From Thalassotalea sp. G2M2-11 (GTDB lineage: Bacteria; Pseudomonadota; Gammaproteobacteria; Enterobacterales; Alteromonadaceae): 64,000 nucleotides of DNA. Below, piece after piece: positions 49,849 through 59,731 of the stretch. The stretch covers positions 1,178,001 through 1,242,000 of the forward strand of contig NZ_JADNYL010000001.1 of NCBI RefSeq assembly GCF_017168195.1, read 5' to 3'. Each line of letters opens with the position of its first letter. Position 1 is the stretch's first letter. Under the pieces are notes generated by a model, which saw only the letters and a list, made by a program, of their open reading frames with translations, searched no databases and had not been told where the DNA came from. A program made the position numbers and the translations under genes.

Positions 49849-51210
49849 TTAAATATGTTCAAGTGCATCACTGAGTTTTTTCACGCCAATCACTTCCATA
49901 CCTTCAATAGGCGCTTTTGGCATATTATTAAACGGCACAATAGCCCGTTTAAAACCATGTTTTGCAGCCTCATTGATCCGTTCTTGACCACTAGGCACAG
50001 GACGAATTTCTCCCGATAGCCCCACTTCACCAAATACCACTAAATCTTGTGGTAGCGCATTATCTCTAAAGCTTGAAACTAGAGCTAATACCAATGCCAA
50101 ATCAATACTGGTTTCAGAGACTTTAACGCCGCCCACAACATTGACAAAAACATCTTGATCATTCATTTGTAAGCCGCCATGGCGATGTAAAATCGCGAGT
50201 AACATAGCTAAACGGTTTTGTTCCGCGCCAACGGCAACTCGCCTAGGATTACCTAAAGCACTGTGATCAACCAGCGCTTGAATTTCAACAAGTAATGGCC
50301 TTGTTCCTTCCCATAGCACCATGACTACGCTACCCGGTGTTTGTTCATCGCTACGGGTTAAAAATATCGCTGATGGGTTTTTAACTTCTTTTAGCCCTGT
50401 GCCAGTCATGGCAAAAACGCCTAATTCATTGACTGCGCCAAATCTATTTTTGTTACCTCTTAATGTTCGGTAACGAGAATCTGTACTGCCCTCTAACATG
50501 ATGGAGCAGTCGATACAGTGCTCAAGTACTTTAGGGCCAGCTAAAGAGCCATCTTTAGTGACATGCCCTACAATCAGCATTGCTACATGGTGTTGTTTCG
50601 CAAATCGGGTCAAAAACGCGGCGGTTTCTCTAACTTGTGATACGCTGCCTGGTGCTGATTGAATATCAGCCATATGCATCACCTGAATAGAGTCTATCAC
50701 CATAATTTTTGGCTGCTCTTTTTCTGCGATATGGCAAATATTCTCGACACTGGTTTCAGATAATAATTTCAGTGTGTCAGCTTTTAATCCTAAGCGTTTA
50801 GCACGCATGGCAACTTGCTGGAGAGATTCTTCACCTGTTATGTATAAGGTTGGCATTTGTGTGGAAAGGGCACACATGGTTTGTAATAACAAGGTGCTTT
50901 TACCCGCCCCCGGTTCGCCACCAATAAGAATGGCGCTACCGGGAACAATACCACCACCGAGCACACGATCAAACTCGGCAAACCCAGAAGAAAAGCGCGG
51001 CAATTCTGCCAGATCTATGGTGTCAAGAGTTTGAACTTTTGCCTCAACCATACCTGAAAAACCGCTGAAATTTTGCCCTCTGCCGGGGGCTTTTGCTTGG
51101 CGAAATTCAGAAATGGTATTCCAAGCTTTACACTCATTACATTGCCCTAGCCAGCGAGAATACTCGGCCCCACAGTCTGTACAGACATAAGCCGTTTTAC
51201 TTTTTGCCAT
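49849..51210 (-). CDS. radA: DNA repair protein RadA
   Basis: Branch-migration ATPase in recombination. The 453 residues show the N-terminal zinc finger (CTDCGAEYSRWLGQCNEC, about 10-27), the RecA-like domain with Walker A GGEPGAGKSTLL, the RadA-specific KNRFG motif (RGNKNRFGAVNE) and the C-terminal Lon-protease-like domain, starting near GAEQNRLAML. Length normal. The serB-smp pair nearby is the classical gammaproteobacterial radA neighbourhood. Confidence 0.98.
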   Translation of the reverse strand: MAKSKTAYVCTDCGAEYSRWLGQCNECKAWNTISEFRQAKAPGRGQNFSGFSGMVEAKVQTLDTIDLAELPRFSSGFAEFDRVLGGGIVPGSAILIGGEPGAGKSTLLLQTMCALSTQMPTLYITGEESLQQVAMRAKRLGLKADTLKLLSETSVENICHIAEKEQPKIMVIDSIQVMHMADIQSAPGSVSQVRETAAFLTRFAKQHHVAMLIVGHVTKDGSLAGPKVLEHCIDCSIMLEGSTDSRYRTLRGNKNRFGAVNELGVFAMTGTGLKEVKNPSAIFLTRSDEQTPGSVVMVLWEGTRPLLVEIQALVDHSALGNPRRVAVGAEQNRLAMLLAILHRHGGLQMNDQDVFVNVVGGVKVSETSIDLALVLALVSSFRDNALPQDLVVFGEVGLSGEIRPVPSGQERINEAAKHGFKRAIVPFNNMPKAPIEGMEVIGVKKLSDALEHI

Positions 51211-51348
51211 CTTTTTCCTTTTAAGGTATGTAAATTGCTTAAGCTATTAATAATTATAATAATTAGCGCTATTACATTTTTGAAAATAAACTTATAATGA
51301 TTTTCTCAAAAATTTGTGTATATAGCTACGGCAAAATTAGAAACGTAA

Positions 51349-53823
51349 ATGACGAAAGACTTTTCAAAATATCAATCTATTATTGACCAATTTAAAGGCC
51401 AAGTAACAGCTAGTGACTTTGAAAAACGTTTTGCAACTGCGACCGCGAAACTTTCAAAAAAAGATAGCTTTTTGCTGAAAATGGAAGTTAAGCGCTTGTC
51501 TTCACCTTGTACTCGTTTAATTGATCTGCGAGGTCATGTTGATGGTGAATGTCGCGCATATGAACATGAAGAGCGTAATCATTACCTAGATGATATCGCT
51601 ATTAAGGTATTTGAAGAGGCGGTGGCTGAGTATGGGGAATATACGTTCGGCGTTTATGAAGCGGTAATGAATACCGAAAATAACTTTCGTGTTATTTATC
51701 AACGTGAAAAAAGCCAGCTTAATAGTCCTGAAGCGGTTAAGCCTCCCCCAGCTAAAGTTTTTGAAAAAACACAGTATTCTGCCCAATTATATCGTTTTGG
51801 CCCTTATCATAATCGTTGTGAAGAACGAATGAATTATGCCATTTCGCTGCAAGTTATATTAGGTGAACGCAATACTGTTGATGCGATGAGTTCTGATATT
51901 AGTATTAATGGTTGTAAGTTTCGTTTGACGAATGAAGTTGAGCTGAAAGTTAGACAATTAATTAAAATTAGATATGTTGGGCTCACCGGTGAGTTTCAGT
52001 TTGGTAAAGACGATACTTTTAATTATGAAGTGAGAAGTATTAAACAAATTGAAGGTATGCAGTTAGTAGGAGTGAAGCGAGTATACACTGGCGCTCAACA
52101 ACGTGATGGTTTCAGGCATTTCTTAAAAGGGTTTATTCAAGGGAATAAACGCCGTTATAAAATTAATTTAGATAATACGATCAGTGCATTACAGTCGCGG
52201 CTCTATGAACAATTTGTTTTGCCTCAGTCTAATGAATTACCTATTTTTATGTGTGATGATGCAGGAGAAGTCGTGCCTCGGTATGCGTTAACCTGTCATA
52301 ATAATCAACATGTCTATCAATATTGGCAAGATGAAGCGCGTCGTTCAACATTGCATAACTTAGTGACCCCAGAACGTTTAGTACGTGTGAAAAAAGCGGC
52401 AGCCAAAGGAGAGTCGTTGCTGGTCTATAGCTTTATCCATGCTAGCAATGGTAAGTCCTATTTTTATACTGCTGACACCGTTCAGCTAGCCAACGATAAA
52501 TCGTTTATGGCGCAATTTTTAGGTTTTGCGGCATCGAAAAAAAGCTTTGCCATTACGCAATTATCTTATTTGACGCTCGATACTGATTTGGCTGAGCCCT
52601 CGTTGACACTCGCAGATACGCTGGCAAAAAAAGATGAGTATCTCAATGCGCCTATTTCCAGTGATGTTAAACAATCTCTGGCGGGGCTAAGCGAAATCGT
52701 GGTTGCTCAGCATATTGAAAATAAAGAAATCAAAAGCTTCTATCAACAATTACCGTTTGATGATATTAATACCAGTAAAATTAAATCGTTTGGTCATAAA
52801 CGTTTGGCTGAGCCTAATAATGTCGATGATGTCGGCATTAACTATAATAACCAACGACAAGAGCCTAGATTTATCTATAAAACCCCCGTTGAAGTGTTTG
52901 CTGACGATGTCAAATGGCAGGGGGTGTCCCATGACTTTTCAACTTCAGGGCTGAAATTAGAGGTTGATAAGCCTGTGATGCTAAAGAAAGGAGATGTAAT
53001 TCAGGTTTCTTTTCCTAAATTACAAAAAATAACATCCTCGTTTGATCTCAATGGCTTACCCTATGAAGTCATGCGTTTAAATAAAAAGAAAACAACGCTG
53101 AATTTGCGGGTTTATGTTGAGAAACATCAGCATATTGGTCGGTCCTTCTTTAAAGCGCTTATCCAAAAAAATCGCGATAAGTTACCGCCAGATGAATATG
53201 CTATGTTGAGTCCTGGTCTTGCTAAGGCATTGCGTAATATTTATAGCGGTAGTTTAAAAACACCATCTTTGGTGATCCAAAGCAGTGGCAGTCGCTATAA
53301 AATTGAAACTATTACCACGAATGATGAACAATCGAAATTCTTATCGTATTGCAAATCATTAAGTGATCGTCACCAGTATTATAATCTCTATCCGTTATTG
53401 AATAACTTAAAAGCGACCAGCTTAATGCATTCTACCTTGAAGCGAATGCAAGCCGGTGATGCGCCGAAAAAAGATATTTTATATATCGCCATTAATCAGA
53501 GTAACGAAATGGTAGAGCAGTCGGTTACCACTAAGCTTGATTCAGAACTTGGTTCAGATCAATTGAAACGAATGTTTATTCGAAATGCCTTAAAACGCGG
53601 TGTATTTTTCTGCTTACAGGTTTTAGTTTCTCGTAGCAGTGAACCAGATATGACTTACTTAAATCCAGAGTTAAGCTATATTAGCTCTTACGCGATTCAT
53701 CGCGGCAAACAGCTTGAGCAAGAAATATGGAGTGTTTCTGGGGTGATACAAGTTTTCGATATCACCAGTGAAGCATTATTTCGTTTTAAATTATTAGAAC
53801 AACAGGCATTAGCGACACAATAA
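51349..53823 (+). CDS. Large double-PilZ-domain protein
   Basis: An 824-residue cytoplasmic protein with two PilZ (cyclic di-GMP-binding) domains. The first, at about 155-255, has RCEERMN (RxxxR) and SDISINGCKF (DxSxxG); the second, at about 500-590, has RQEPRFI (RxxxR) and HDFSTSGLKLE (DxSxxG). The remaining 600 residues carry no motif that I recognise and no membrane segment. It is a likely c-di-GMP receptor with an unknown output. Its position between radA and serB is a lineage-specific insertion into a conserved neighbourhood. The final residues end QQALATQ. Confidence 0.85.
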   Translation: MTKDFSKYQSIIDQFKGQVTASDFEKRFATATAKLSKKDSFLLKMEVKRLSSPCTRLIDLRGHVDGECRAYEHEERNHYLDDIAIKVFEEAVAEYGEYTFGVYEAVMNTENNFRVIYQREKSQLNSPEAVKPPPAKVFEKTQYSAQLYRFGPYHNRCEERMNYAISLQVILGERNTVDAMSSDISINGCKFRLTNEVELKVRQLIKIRYVGLTGEFQFGKDDTFNYEVRSIKQIEGMQLVGVKRVYTGAQQRDGFRHFLKGFIQGNKRRYKINLDNTISALQSRLYEQFVLPQSNELPIFMCDDAGEVVPRYALTCHNNQHVYQYWQDEARRSTLHNLVTPERLVRVKKAAAKGESLLVYSFIHASNGKSYFYTADTVQLANDKSFMAQFLGFAASKKSFAITQLSYLTLDTDLAEPSLTLADTLAKKDEYLNAPISSDVKQSLAGLSEIVVAQHIENKEIKSFYQQLPFDDINTSKIKSFGHKRLAEPNNVDDVGINYNNQRQEPRFIYKTPVEVFADDVKWQGVSHDFSTSGLKLEVDKPVMLKKGDVIQVSFPKLQKITSSFDLNGLPYEVMRLNKKKTTLNLRVYVEKHQHIGRSFFKALIQKNRDKLPPDEYAMLSPGLAKALRNIYSGSLKTPSLVIQSSGSRYKIETITTNDEQSKFLSYCKSLSDRHQYYNLYPLLNNLKATSLMHSTLKRMQAGDAPKKDILYIAINQSNEMVEQSVTTKLDSELGSDQLKRMFIRNALKRGVFFCLQVLVSRSSEPDMTYLNPELSYISSYAIHRGKQLEQEIWSVSGVIQVFDITSEALFRFKLLEQQALATQ

Positions 53824-53824
53824 T

Positions 53825-53851
53825 GAACAGCAGTTGAGTTAGCTGCTGTTC
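53825..53851. terminator. Terminator between the PilZ gene and serB
   Basis: A 9-base perfect stem (gaacagcag / ctgctgttc) with a 9-base loop immediately after the PilZ gene stop, followed by the T-rich tatctttgtctttatt. It lies in a 53-base convergent gap. Confidence 0.75.
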
Positions 53852-53876
53852 TATCTTTGTCTTTATTATCTCGACA

Positions 53877-54980
53877 TTATTTTAACCAATGTATCAGGCA
53901 ATCTAGCCCTTGATGATTGATTGCGCTATCGGCTTGTTTTAATACAATTGGCTTAGCATGGAATGCCACTCCTAAATGAGCCGCAGCCATCATCACTAAG
54001 TCATTGGCACCATCTCCCATGGCAACTGTTTGCTGTGCGGGTAATTGGTATTGCTGTTGTAATGTCGTTAAGCATTGCGCCTTGGCCTTAGCATCAACAA
54101 CATCTCCTAACACTTTTCCGGTCAGCTTATCGTCGATAATTTCTAACACATTGGCATGAGCAGCATCGAGTGATAATAATGCTTTGAGATGATCGGCAAA
54201 ATAAGTGAAACCACCCGAAGCGATAGCCACTTTCCATTGATGAGCATGTAAATACTCTACAAGTGTGGTTAGCCCGGGCATTAATGGAATATTATCAGTG
54301 ACTTGAGCTAAGATGGAGGCTGGCGCACCTGCTAATGTTGCAACACGTTGGTGTAGGCTTTGGGCAAAATCTAACTTCCCTTGCATGGCAAGCTCTGTTA
54401 CTTGTGCTACTTGCTCTCCTACACCGGCTAACGCCGCAATTTCATCGATACATTCAATTTCTATGGTCGTGGAATCCATATCCATGACCAGTACACCGGG
54501 CTCTGATAAAGTTGGCGCATTGCTAATAATTGCTGCCTCAAACCCGTGTGTTAACGCTAAGTTTGCTAATTCCGCTCGTGCCAATGAGAGCTCTTGGCAG
54601 TTGATCATAAAGCGATAACTTGTCTGTGCATTTCTGTGATTAATTGCATTAAGTGCAATAATTGATATTTGGCACTGATTAACAATTTCCACTAACTGTT
54701 TTAGTTGTAGCTGGCAAAAAACAATTAACTCAATCGCTGAATCTAATGCTTTGAGCTCTATTGTTGCACTAGTACTCGCTATATTTTCACAAAGTTGACC
54801 ACTTTGCTCCAGCGCCAGTTGTTCATCATTGATGGAGCAAGCTAACGGAAACACATTAGGTGATTGTTTAATATCGATACATTGAGCTAATGATTTATCG
54901 AATATAGCGGCAAGAGATACGTTATTAACAGCGATTGACACGGTAAAAAAAACCTTATTTTTAAAGCAATTGATAAGCAT
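53877..54980 (-). CDS. serB: Phosphoserine phosphatase SerB
   Basis: HAD-family enzyme for the last step of serine synthesis. C-terminal HAD domain with catalytic DMDSTTIE (Asp167, Asp169), IECIDEIAALAGV, ASGGFTYF, and MGDGANDLVMMAAAHLGVAFHAKP. The N-terminal part holds an ACT-like region. At 367 residues from the ATG at 54980 it is longer than the E. coli enzyme (322). A GTG at 54941 with AAGG upstream would give 354 residues beginning (M)SIAVNNVSL and is a serious alternative start. Divergent from smp, as in E. coli. Confidence 0.95.
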   Translation of the reverse strand: MLINCFKNKVFFTVSIAVNNVSLAAIFDKSLAQCIDIKQSPNVFPLACSINDEQLALEQSGQLCENIASTSATIELKALDSAIELIVFCQLQLKQLVEIVNQCQISIIALNAINHRNAQTSYRFMINCQELSLARAELANLALTHGFEAAIISNAPTLSEPGVLVMDMDSTTIEIECIDEIAALAGVGEQVAQVTELAMQGKLDFAQSLHQRVATLAGAPASILAQVTDNIPLMPGLTTLVEYLHAHQWKVAIASGGFTYFADHLKALLSLDAAHANVLEIIDDKLTGKVLGDVVDAKAKAQCLTTLQQQYQLPAQQTVAMGDGANDLVMMAAAHLGVAFHAKPIVLKQADSAINHQGLDCLIHWLK

Positions 54981-55036
54981 TTATTTAAAACAAAGCGAGA
55001 ACACTTTATAGTGTAGTTACGTGCGATGTTTAACTT

Positions 55037-55654
55037 ATGCTTGCTATGACACAAACTGAATTGCCTTTATACCCTAAAGTATCATCGATTTATAATAAAA
55101 TTATGCAATTAGCTATAGCTATATTCATCATTATTGTCTTAATGAATTTATGGTTTTTTAGTTTTGGGCAAAACAACCAAGCCATCGAACAACATTTTCG
55201 CTACGTGAGTCAGCAAAATTTGGCTCAAATTGCCGCTGCCGTTCCTTTGTTACGCAAAGATAGTGATAAACTTGAGCAATACTTTGATGACATTATGCAA
55301 CAACAGTGGGTAAAAGATATTAGCCTTTATGATGCAACAGGGCAGTTGCTACTGGCTACTGATAATCAAATTAGTATCAATGATCTTTATGGTTTTTCAG
55401 AGTTTAAGCCTGATCGTAGTGGACAGTTTACCCCCTTTATCACAGAGCTACGCCACGATAATCAATTGACAGGCTATATCCGCTTAACTGTGAGTAATGA
55501 ACGATTAAAAGGGCCATTACTTGAGGCAAGTGAAGCGCATTTTGATTTATTACGGTTAATGATGATTTTAGCGGGTGTGGTTGGCTTTTTACTAACGCGT
55601 GGTTTAAACCGATTTAGTCGTCAAGGTTTCCGCTTAGCAAGAGCACTTGATTGA
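55037..55654 (+). CDS. Smp/YtjB (AhpA) family inner-membrane protein
   Basis: A 205-residue protein with two membrane segments (about 23-45 and 168-186) bracketing a periplasmic domain of about 120 residues. The pattern LQQQWVKDISLYDATGQLLLATD and the C-terminal LLRLMMILAGVVGFLLTRGLNRF are typical of the Smp/YtjB family, whose gene sits next to serB in most gammaproteobacteria. The periplasmic domain is sensor-like; the function is poorly defined. An inner ATG at 55046 (MTQTELPLYP) is a plausible alternative start. Confidence 0.85.
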   Translation: MLAMTQTELPLYPKVSSIYNKIMQLAIAIFIIIVLMNLWFFSFGQNNQAIEQHFRYVSQQNLAQIAAAVPLLRKDSDKLEQYFDDIMQQQWVKDISLYDATGQLLLATDNQISINDLYGFSEFKPDRSGQFTPFITELRHDNQLTGYIRLTVSNERLKGPLLEASEAHFDLLRLMMILAGVVGFLLTRGLNRFSRQGFRLARALD

Positions 55655-55669
55655 TAGCGCTGAAATCGT

Positions 55670-56458
55670 TCATCCTGTGTTGCCTAAAAAACTATTGATA
55701 TTATTTTCAAGCGCTGTTGCCAGTTGCTCTGGTGGCTCTGATCTTAAATGGCATAAGGTATCGAATACAGTTAATAAGGTCAGGGGCGTATTATGTTTTC
55801 CTTGTTCACCATGAATTGGCATTGCAGGCGCATCAGTTTCTAATACCAGTGACGATAAGGGCAGTTTACTCACCGCTTTAATGGTCTTTTGTGCTCTAGG
55901 GTAGGTGATAGTACCGCCGATGCCTAATTTAAATCCCATCTCTATGTAAGTCATCGCTTGCTGATAACTGCCTGAAAAGCCGTGGATAATACCTCCGCAG
56001 CTAGCAGGTGTTTTTTTTAATAAACTGATGATTTCATTATGGGTGCGTCGATGATGAATAATGACGGGTTTTTTTACTTGATTGGCAAGGTAAAGCTGGT
56101 ACTCAAAAAAGGTGATCTGCTTGGCCCAGTTATCTTGTTGTTCGGCTATCACGCCATCAAGCCCCATCTCACCAATCGCCACTATCTCATTTAGGTGGTC
56201 GGCGACTTTAGCACTGAGTGCCAAAAGGTGCTGTTCATTGAGCTCAGTTAAAAACCATGGATGAATGCCTAAGCAAGGTAAGAGCTGACATGGTTGCGAT
56301 GTTTGACAGGTCGTTAACAGGCGCTGCCAATAATGTGGAGAAACTGCTGGAATAATTAAGCGATGAATATGCTGCTGCGCACATTTGCCAAGCAAAGAGT
56401 CAAACTCAGCGTCAAATTCAGTAAAGTCAATATGACAATGGCTATCGGTAAATTGCAT
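55670..56458 (-). CDS. TatD/YjjV-family metal-dependent hydrolase
   Basis: TIM-barrel hydrolase of 262 residues, likely a metal-dependent DNase or related hydrolase. Metal ligands are visible: FTDSHCHIDF at residues 3-12, the Glu in AIGEMGLDG, KPVIIHHRRTHNEI, GGIIHGFSGSYQQA and LETDAPAMP. YjjV is the closest E. coli relative by neighbourhood and motif order, but the TatD paralogues are hard to tell apart by eye. Convergent to smp with 15 bases between. Confidence 0.88.
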   Translation of the reverse strand: MQFTDSHCHIDFTEFDAEFDSLLGKCAQQHIHRLIIPAVSPHYWQRLLTTCQTSQPCQLLPCLGIHPWFLTELNEQHLLALSAKVADHLNEIVAIGEMGLDGVIAEQQDNWAKQITFFEYQLYLANQVKKPVIIHHRRTHNEIISLLKKTPASCGGIIHGFSGSYQQAMTYIEMGFKLGIGGTITYPRAQKTIKAVSKLPLSSLVLETDAPAMPIHGEQGKHNTPLTLLTVFDTLCHLRSEPPEQLATALENNINSFLGNTG

Positions 56459-56524
56459 AAGTTCTCCGCCTCGGTAGCATCAACTATAGTGAAGAAATAT
56501 AGGCTTAACAAATATTTAGTTAAT

Positions 56525-56715
56525 CTCAGCTTTGTTTAAGAAATAGTGCTAAGTCCAATAAAACAATAACGTAACAGTATCTCATATTTCCAGCTTGATA
56601 TTTTTGTCTGAATTTAAGGCTTTATGGCGCAGGGAACGCTTGCTATTTCGTTTCAAAATAATGCAGAGGTCAGTAAAAATAGCTGCTAAAAACGCATGAC
56701 TTATGCGAAGCTGAG
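56525..56715. mobile_element. MITE-like element, copy 2
   Basis: A 191-base noncoding segment alike to 12394-12585 along its full length. Terminal inverted repeats are ctcagctttgtttaag on the left and, reading inward from the right, ctcagcttcgcataag (13 of 16). The copy differs by an extra few bases (aataacgtaacag against aataacag) and by scattered substitutions. It occupies most of the 265-base gap between the HDOD gene stop and the tatD start, ending 9 bases from that stop. Confidence 0.8.
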
Positions 56716-56723
56716 CTTCGTTA

Positions 56724-57842
56724 TTATAAGTACTTGCGGGCATCCCGTTGCATTGAGGGTATTTTTTCTGCCAACTGAAAATGGGCGATAAAGTCAGGGT
56801 AAGGCAGTTGCTCGTTTAATAAGGTATTGGCTAAATATACTGCTTGCGGTACAGAAAAATGGTCAGAGAGTAGTTTCTCTGGTGAATGATGTAGCAATAC
56901 CGCATTGATCAGTTCATACGGGAAACTCCATAAATGCAACAAGTATGCGCCAAGCTGGCAGTGATCAGTTGAAAACATTTTCTGTTCTAGTAACACATCA
57001 CTATTTTGCTGTGCCTGTTGTGTTAAGTAATTTTCGCTTAGCGTGTCATCAATACAAAATAATACTAATTTGCCAATATCGTGTAACAAGCCTGCCAGCA
57101 TGGCGATTTGCTTTTCTTCCTTAGGAACAATTGTTGCTGCAAAACGTGCGGTTGATAAGCTGTGTTGTTGAAACTTACTGATAAAAAAGTGAGGAATAAC
57201 TGATTGGTTCGCACATAACTCTGCGGTTAACACAACACAGGTTAATGTGTCGATACCAAGCTTAGCGATGGCTTCTGCAATATTGTTTATTGGGGTCTCA
57301 ATATGCGCATAGATATTATTGGTTATCTGGATCACTTTAGCCGTAAGTGCAGGATCTTGCGTGATCACCTTGGCAATTTTGTCTGCGTTCGCATGTTGGC
57401 TTTCAAGTAAGTTGTGTAATTGCAGGTAAACCTTTGGTGGACTTGGTAGCGACTTTACTTGCTTTAGCGTATTAACAATGATTGCTTTAGTTATATGCTG
57501 ATGCTGCGACTGAAAATACAGTAATTGCTCAACAAGCTGGGTATCATTTACCGTCACTTCATACTGATAATGGGCAATACGTTCTTCGAGCGTGGAACCC
57601 TGGCTGAGGTAGGCAATCCGTATTAATTTCGGGTATTTAATACTAATTGCTTTAAGTAGATCATAGCTGGTGGTTTTTGTTAAATGATCACTGACTATAA
57701 CGGCATCAAAGCTGCTTTTAGGTAACAGCTTTAATGCCTGTATTGGATCAATAAGAAGCACGGTTTGACAGGTATTTTGCTTGAGCAATCTGTTAAGGTT
57801 GGCTAAATCATTAGCCTGATTGTTGATTAATAATACCTTCAT
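56724..57842 (-). CDS. HDOD-domain protein with degenerate receiver
   Basis: A 372-residue protein from ATG 57842 (MKVLLINNQ). N-terminal receiver-like domain (1-120): the phosphoacceptor-type Asp is present (Asp52 in DAVIVSDHL), but the acidic pair at positions 7-8 is replaced by Asn-Asn, so Mg-dependent phosphorylation is doubtful. C-terminal HDOD domain (about 130-340) with LPSPPKVYLQL and AGLLHDIGKLVLF. HDOD proteins act in signalling without known catalysis. 16 bases downstream of argS, so probably cotranscribed with it. An upstream frame extension into argS is rejected. Confidence 0.85.
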   Translation of the reverse strand: MKVLLINNQANDLANLNRLLKQNTCQTVLLIDPIQALKLLPKSSFDAVIVSDHLTKTTSYDLLKAISIKYPKLIRIAYLSQGSTLEERIAHYQYEVTVNDTQLVEQLLYFQSQHQHITKAIIVNTLKQVKSLPSPPKVYLQLHNLLESQHANADKIAKVITQDPALTAKVIQITNNIYAHIETPINNIAEAIAKLGIDTLTCVVLTAELCANQSVIPHFFISKFQQHSLSTARFAATIVPKEEKQIAMLAGLLHDIGKLVLFCIDDTLSENYLTQQAQQNSDVLLEQKMFSTDHCQLGAYLLHLWSFPYELINAVLLHHSPEKLLSDHFSVPQAVYLANTLLNEQLPYPDFIAHFQLAEKIPSMQRDARKYL

Positions 57843-57858
57843 CAAAACGCCTAATGAA

Positions 57859-59613
57859 CTACATACGTTCCATGACATCAATGCCTAAAATATCTAAACC
57901 TTGCTTTAAGGTTTTTGATATTTGCGCACATAATGCCAGACGTGAGTTTTTCACTTGAGCATCAATCCCTTCTTTTAATATTGGACACGCTTCGTAAAAG
58001 CTCATATATAAGCTAGCAAGTTCATATAGGTAATTACATAACAGATTAGGCGTACACTCGCTAATCACTGCGTCAATAACATCTTCAAGTTGCAATAGCT
58101 TTAATGCCAGTGCTTTTTCTTGTGGCTCAACAATGGCAAAGTCATTTGTTAAGCTTGTTTGATCAACGTCAGCCTTAGTGAAAATACTTTGAATGCGTGA
58201 GTATGCATATTGTAAGTAAGGTGCAGTCGCTCCTTCAAAACTTAGCATGGTTTGCCAGTTGAAAATATAATCACTGGTGCGGTTTTTCGATAAATCAGCA
58301 AACTTAACTGCGCCAATGCCTACTTTTCGGGCAATTTCATCTAGTTTTTCACCGCTATAATCTGGGTTTTTCTCTTGAATAAGAGCTTTTGCTCTCACGA
58401 CGGCTTCATCTAATAACTCAGCTAACTTGATGGTGCCACCAGTACGAGTTTTAAATGGCTTGCCGTCATCACCCATCATCATACCAAACGGGCAGTGATG
58501 GTAGCTGACATGTTCAGGTAAGAAGCCTGCTTTTCTGGCCACAATTTCAACCTGTTTAAAATGTAAGGCTTGACGTGCGTCGGTGAAAATAATGATACGA
58601 TCGGCATTAAGTTCACCGCTACGATAACGACATGCTGATAAATCGGTGGTGGCATATAAATAGCCGCCACCCGATTTTTGTACAATAAATACTGAAGGTT
58701 CACCGTCTTTATTGGCCATTTCATCGATAAAGACCACTTTAGCGCCTTGATCTTCCACCGCAATGTGTTTTGCCATTAACTCATCGATAACTTTTGGTAA
58801 GTCAGGGTTATAAGCACTTTCACCCATGATATCGTCGCGTGTTAATGTGACATTGAGTTTTTCGTATATCTCTTCACTATGCGCGATAGAAATATCAATA
58901 AATTGCTGCCAAAGTGTGCCGCACTCGCTGTCGCCACTTTGAAGTTTTACCACAAATTCACGTGCGCGGTCGGCAAAGCCTTCTTCGTCATCAAAGCGAA
59001 CTTTTGCTTCACGGTAAAAGTTTTCTAAATCAGCTAAGGCAGTTTCAGCCACTTCATTGGCTTGTAATTTATCGCTTAAATGCGCTAATAACATGCCAAA
59101 CTGTGTGCCCCAATCGCCCATATGGTTTTGGCGAATCACTGTGTCGCCACGAAACTCCAATGCGCGTACCACAGCATCACCAATAATGGTGGAACGTAAG
59201 TGCCCGACATGCATTTCTTTCGCTAGGTTAGGTGCAGAATAATCAACCACTACATTTTGGGCTTGATCGTCAGACGATTGGCCTCGTTGTGCAACACCGA
59301 GCTTAGTATCGGCAGCAATTGAACTAAGTTGCTCAGCTAACCAAGTTTGTGATAAATGAATATTAATAAAGCCAGGACCCGCTAGCTCTACCTTACTGGC
59401 AATATCGCTTAAATCTAAGTGTTCTAGTACCTTGCTTGCGAGCTCACGCGGGTTAGTTTTAAGTTTTTTAGCTGCACCCATCACGCCATTGGCTTGGTAA
59501 TCACCAAAATTGGCACGATTTGAAATACTAACGGCAGGGTTAGTGTCTTCAGGTAAGCCTGCTGCTACCATCGCCGATAATACTTTTTCACTTAATAACT
59601 GTTTAATATTCAT
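57859..59613 (-). CDS. argS: Arginine-tRNA ligase
   Basis: Class I aminoacyl-tRNA synthetase, 584 residues. Seen: N-terminal Add1 domain, the [22 protein letters not shown] segment with the HIGH-equivalent [16 protein letters not shown], the [11 protein letters not shown] region that replaces KMSKS in this family, and a C-terminal anticodon-binding DALR domain with [22 protein letters not shown]. Standard length. Confidence 0.98.
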   Translation of the reverse strand: MNIKQLLSEKVLSAMVAAGLPEDTNPAVSISNRANFGDYQANGVMGAAKKLKTNPRELASKVLEHLDLSDIASKVELAGPGFINIHLSQTWLAEQLSSIAADTKLGVAQRGQSSDDQAQNVVVDYSAPNLAKEMHVGHLRSTIIGDAVVRALEFRGDTVIRQNHMGDWGTQFGMLLAHLSDKLQANEVAETALADLENFYREAKVRFDDEEGFADRAREFVVKLQSGDSECGTLWQQFIDISIAHSEEIYEKLNVTLTRDDIMGESAYNPDLPKVIDELMAKHIAVEDQGAKVVFIDEMANKDGEPSVFIVQKSGGGYLYATTDLSACRYRSGELNADRIIIFTDARQALHFKQVEIVARKAGFLPEHVSYHHCPFGMMMGDDGKPFKTRTGGTIKLAELLDEAVVRAKALIQEKNPDYSGEKLDEIARKVGIGAVKFADLSKNRTSDYIFNWQTMLSFEGATAPYLQYAYSRIQSIFTKADVDQTSLTNDFAIVEPQEKALALKLLQLEDVIDAVISECTPNLLCNYLYELASLYMSFYEACPILKEGIDAQVKNSRLALCAQISKTLKQGLDILGIDVMERM

Positions 59614-59731
59614 TTAAATAAACTCTTTTTCATGGTTGTTTGGCTCACTAGTAAAGTGGAGCCAAGTCATTGCGTATTAAGTGCTGTTACGCAATGAAGA
59701 ATGTAATCAATTCGTTATTTGCTTGGCCTAT

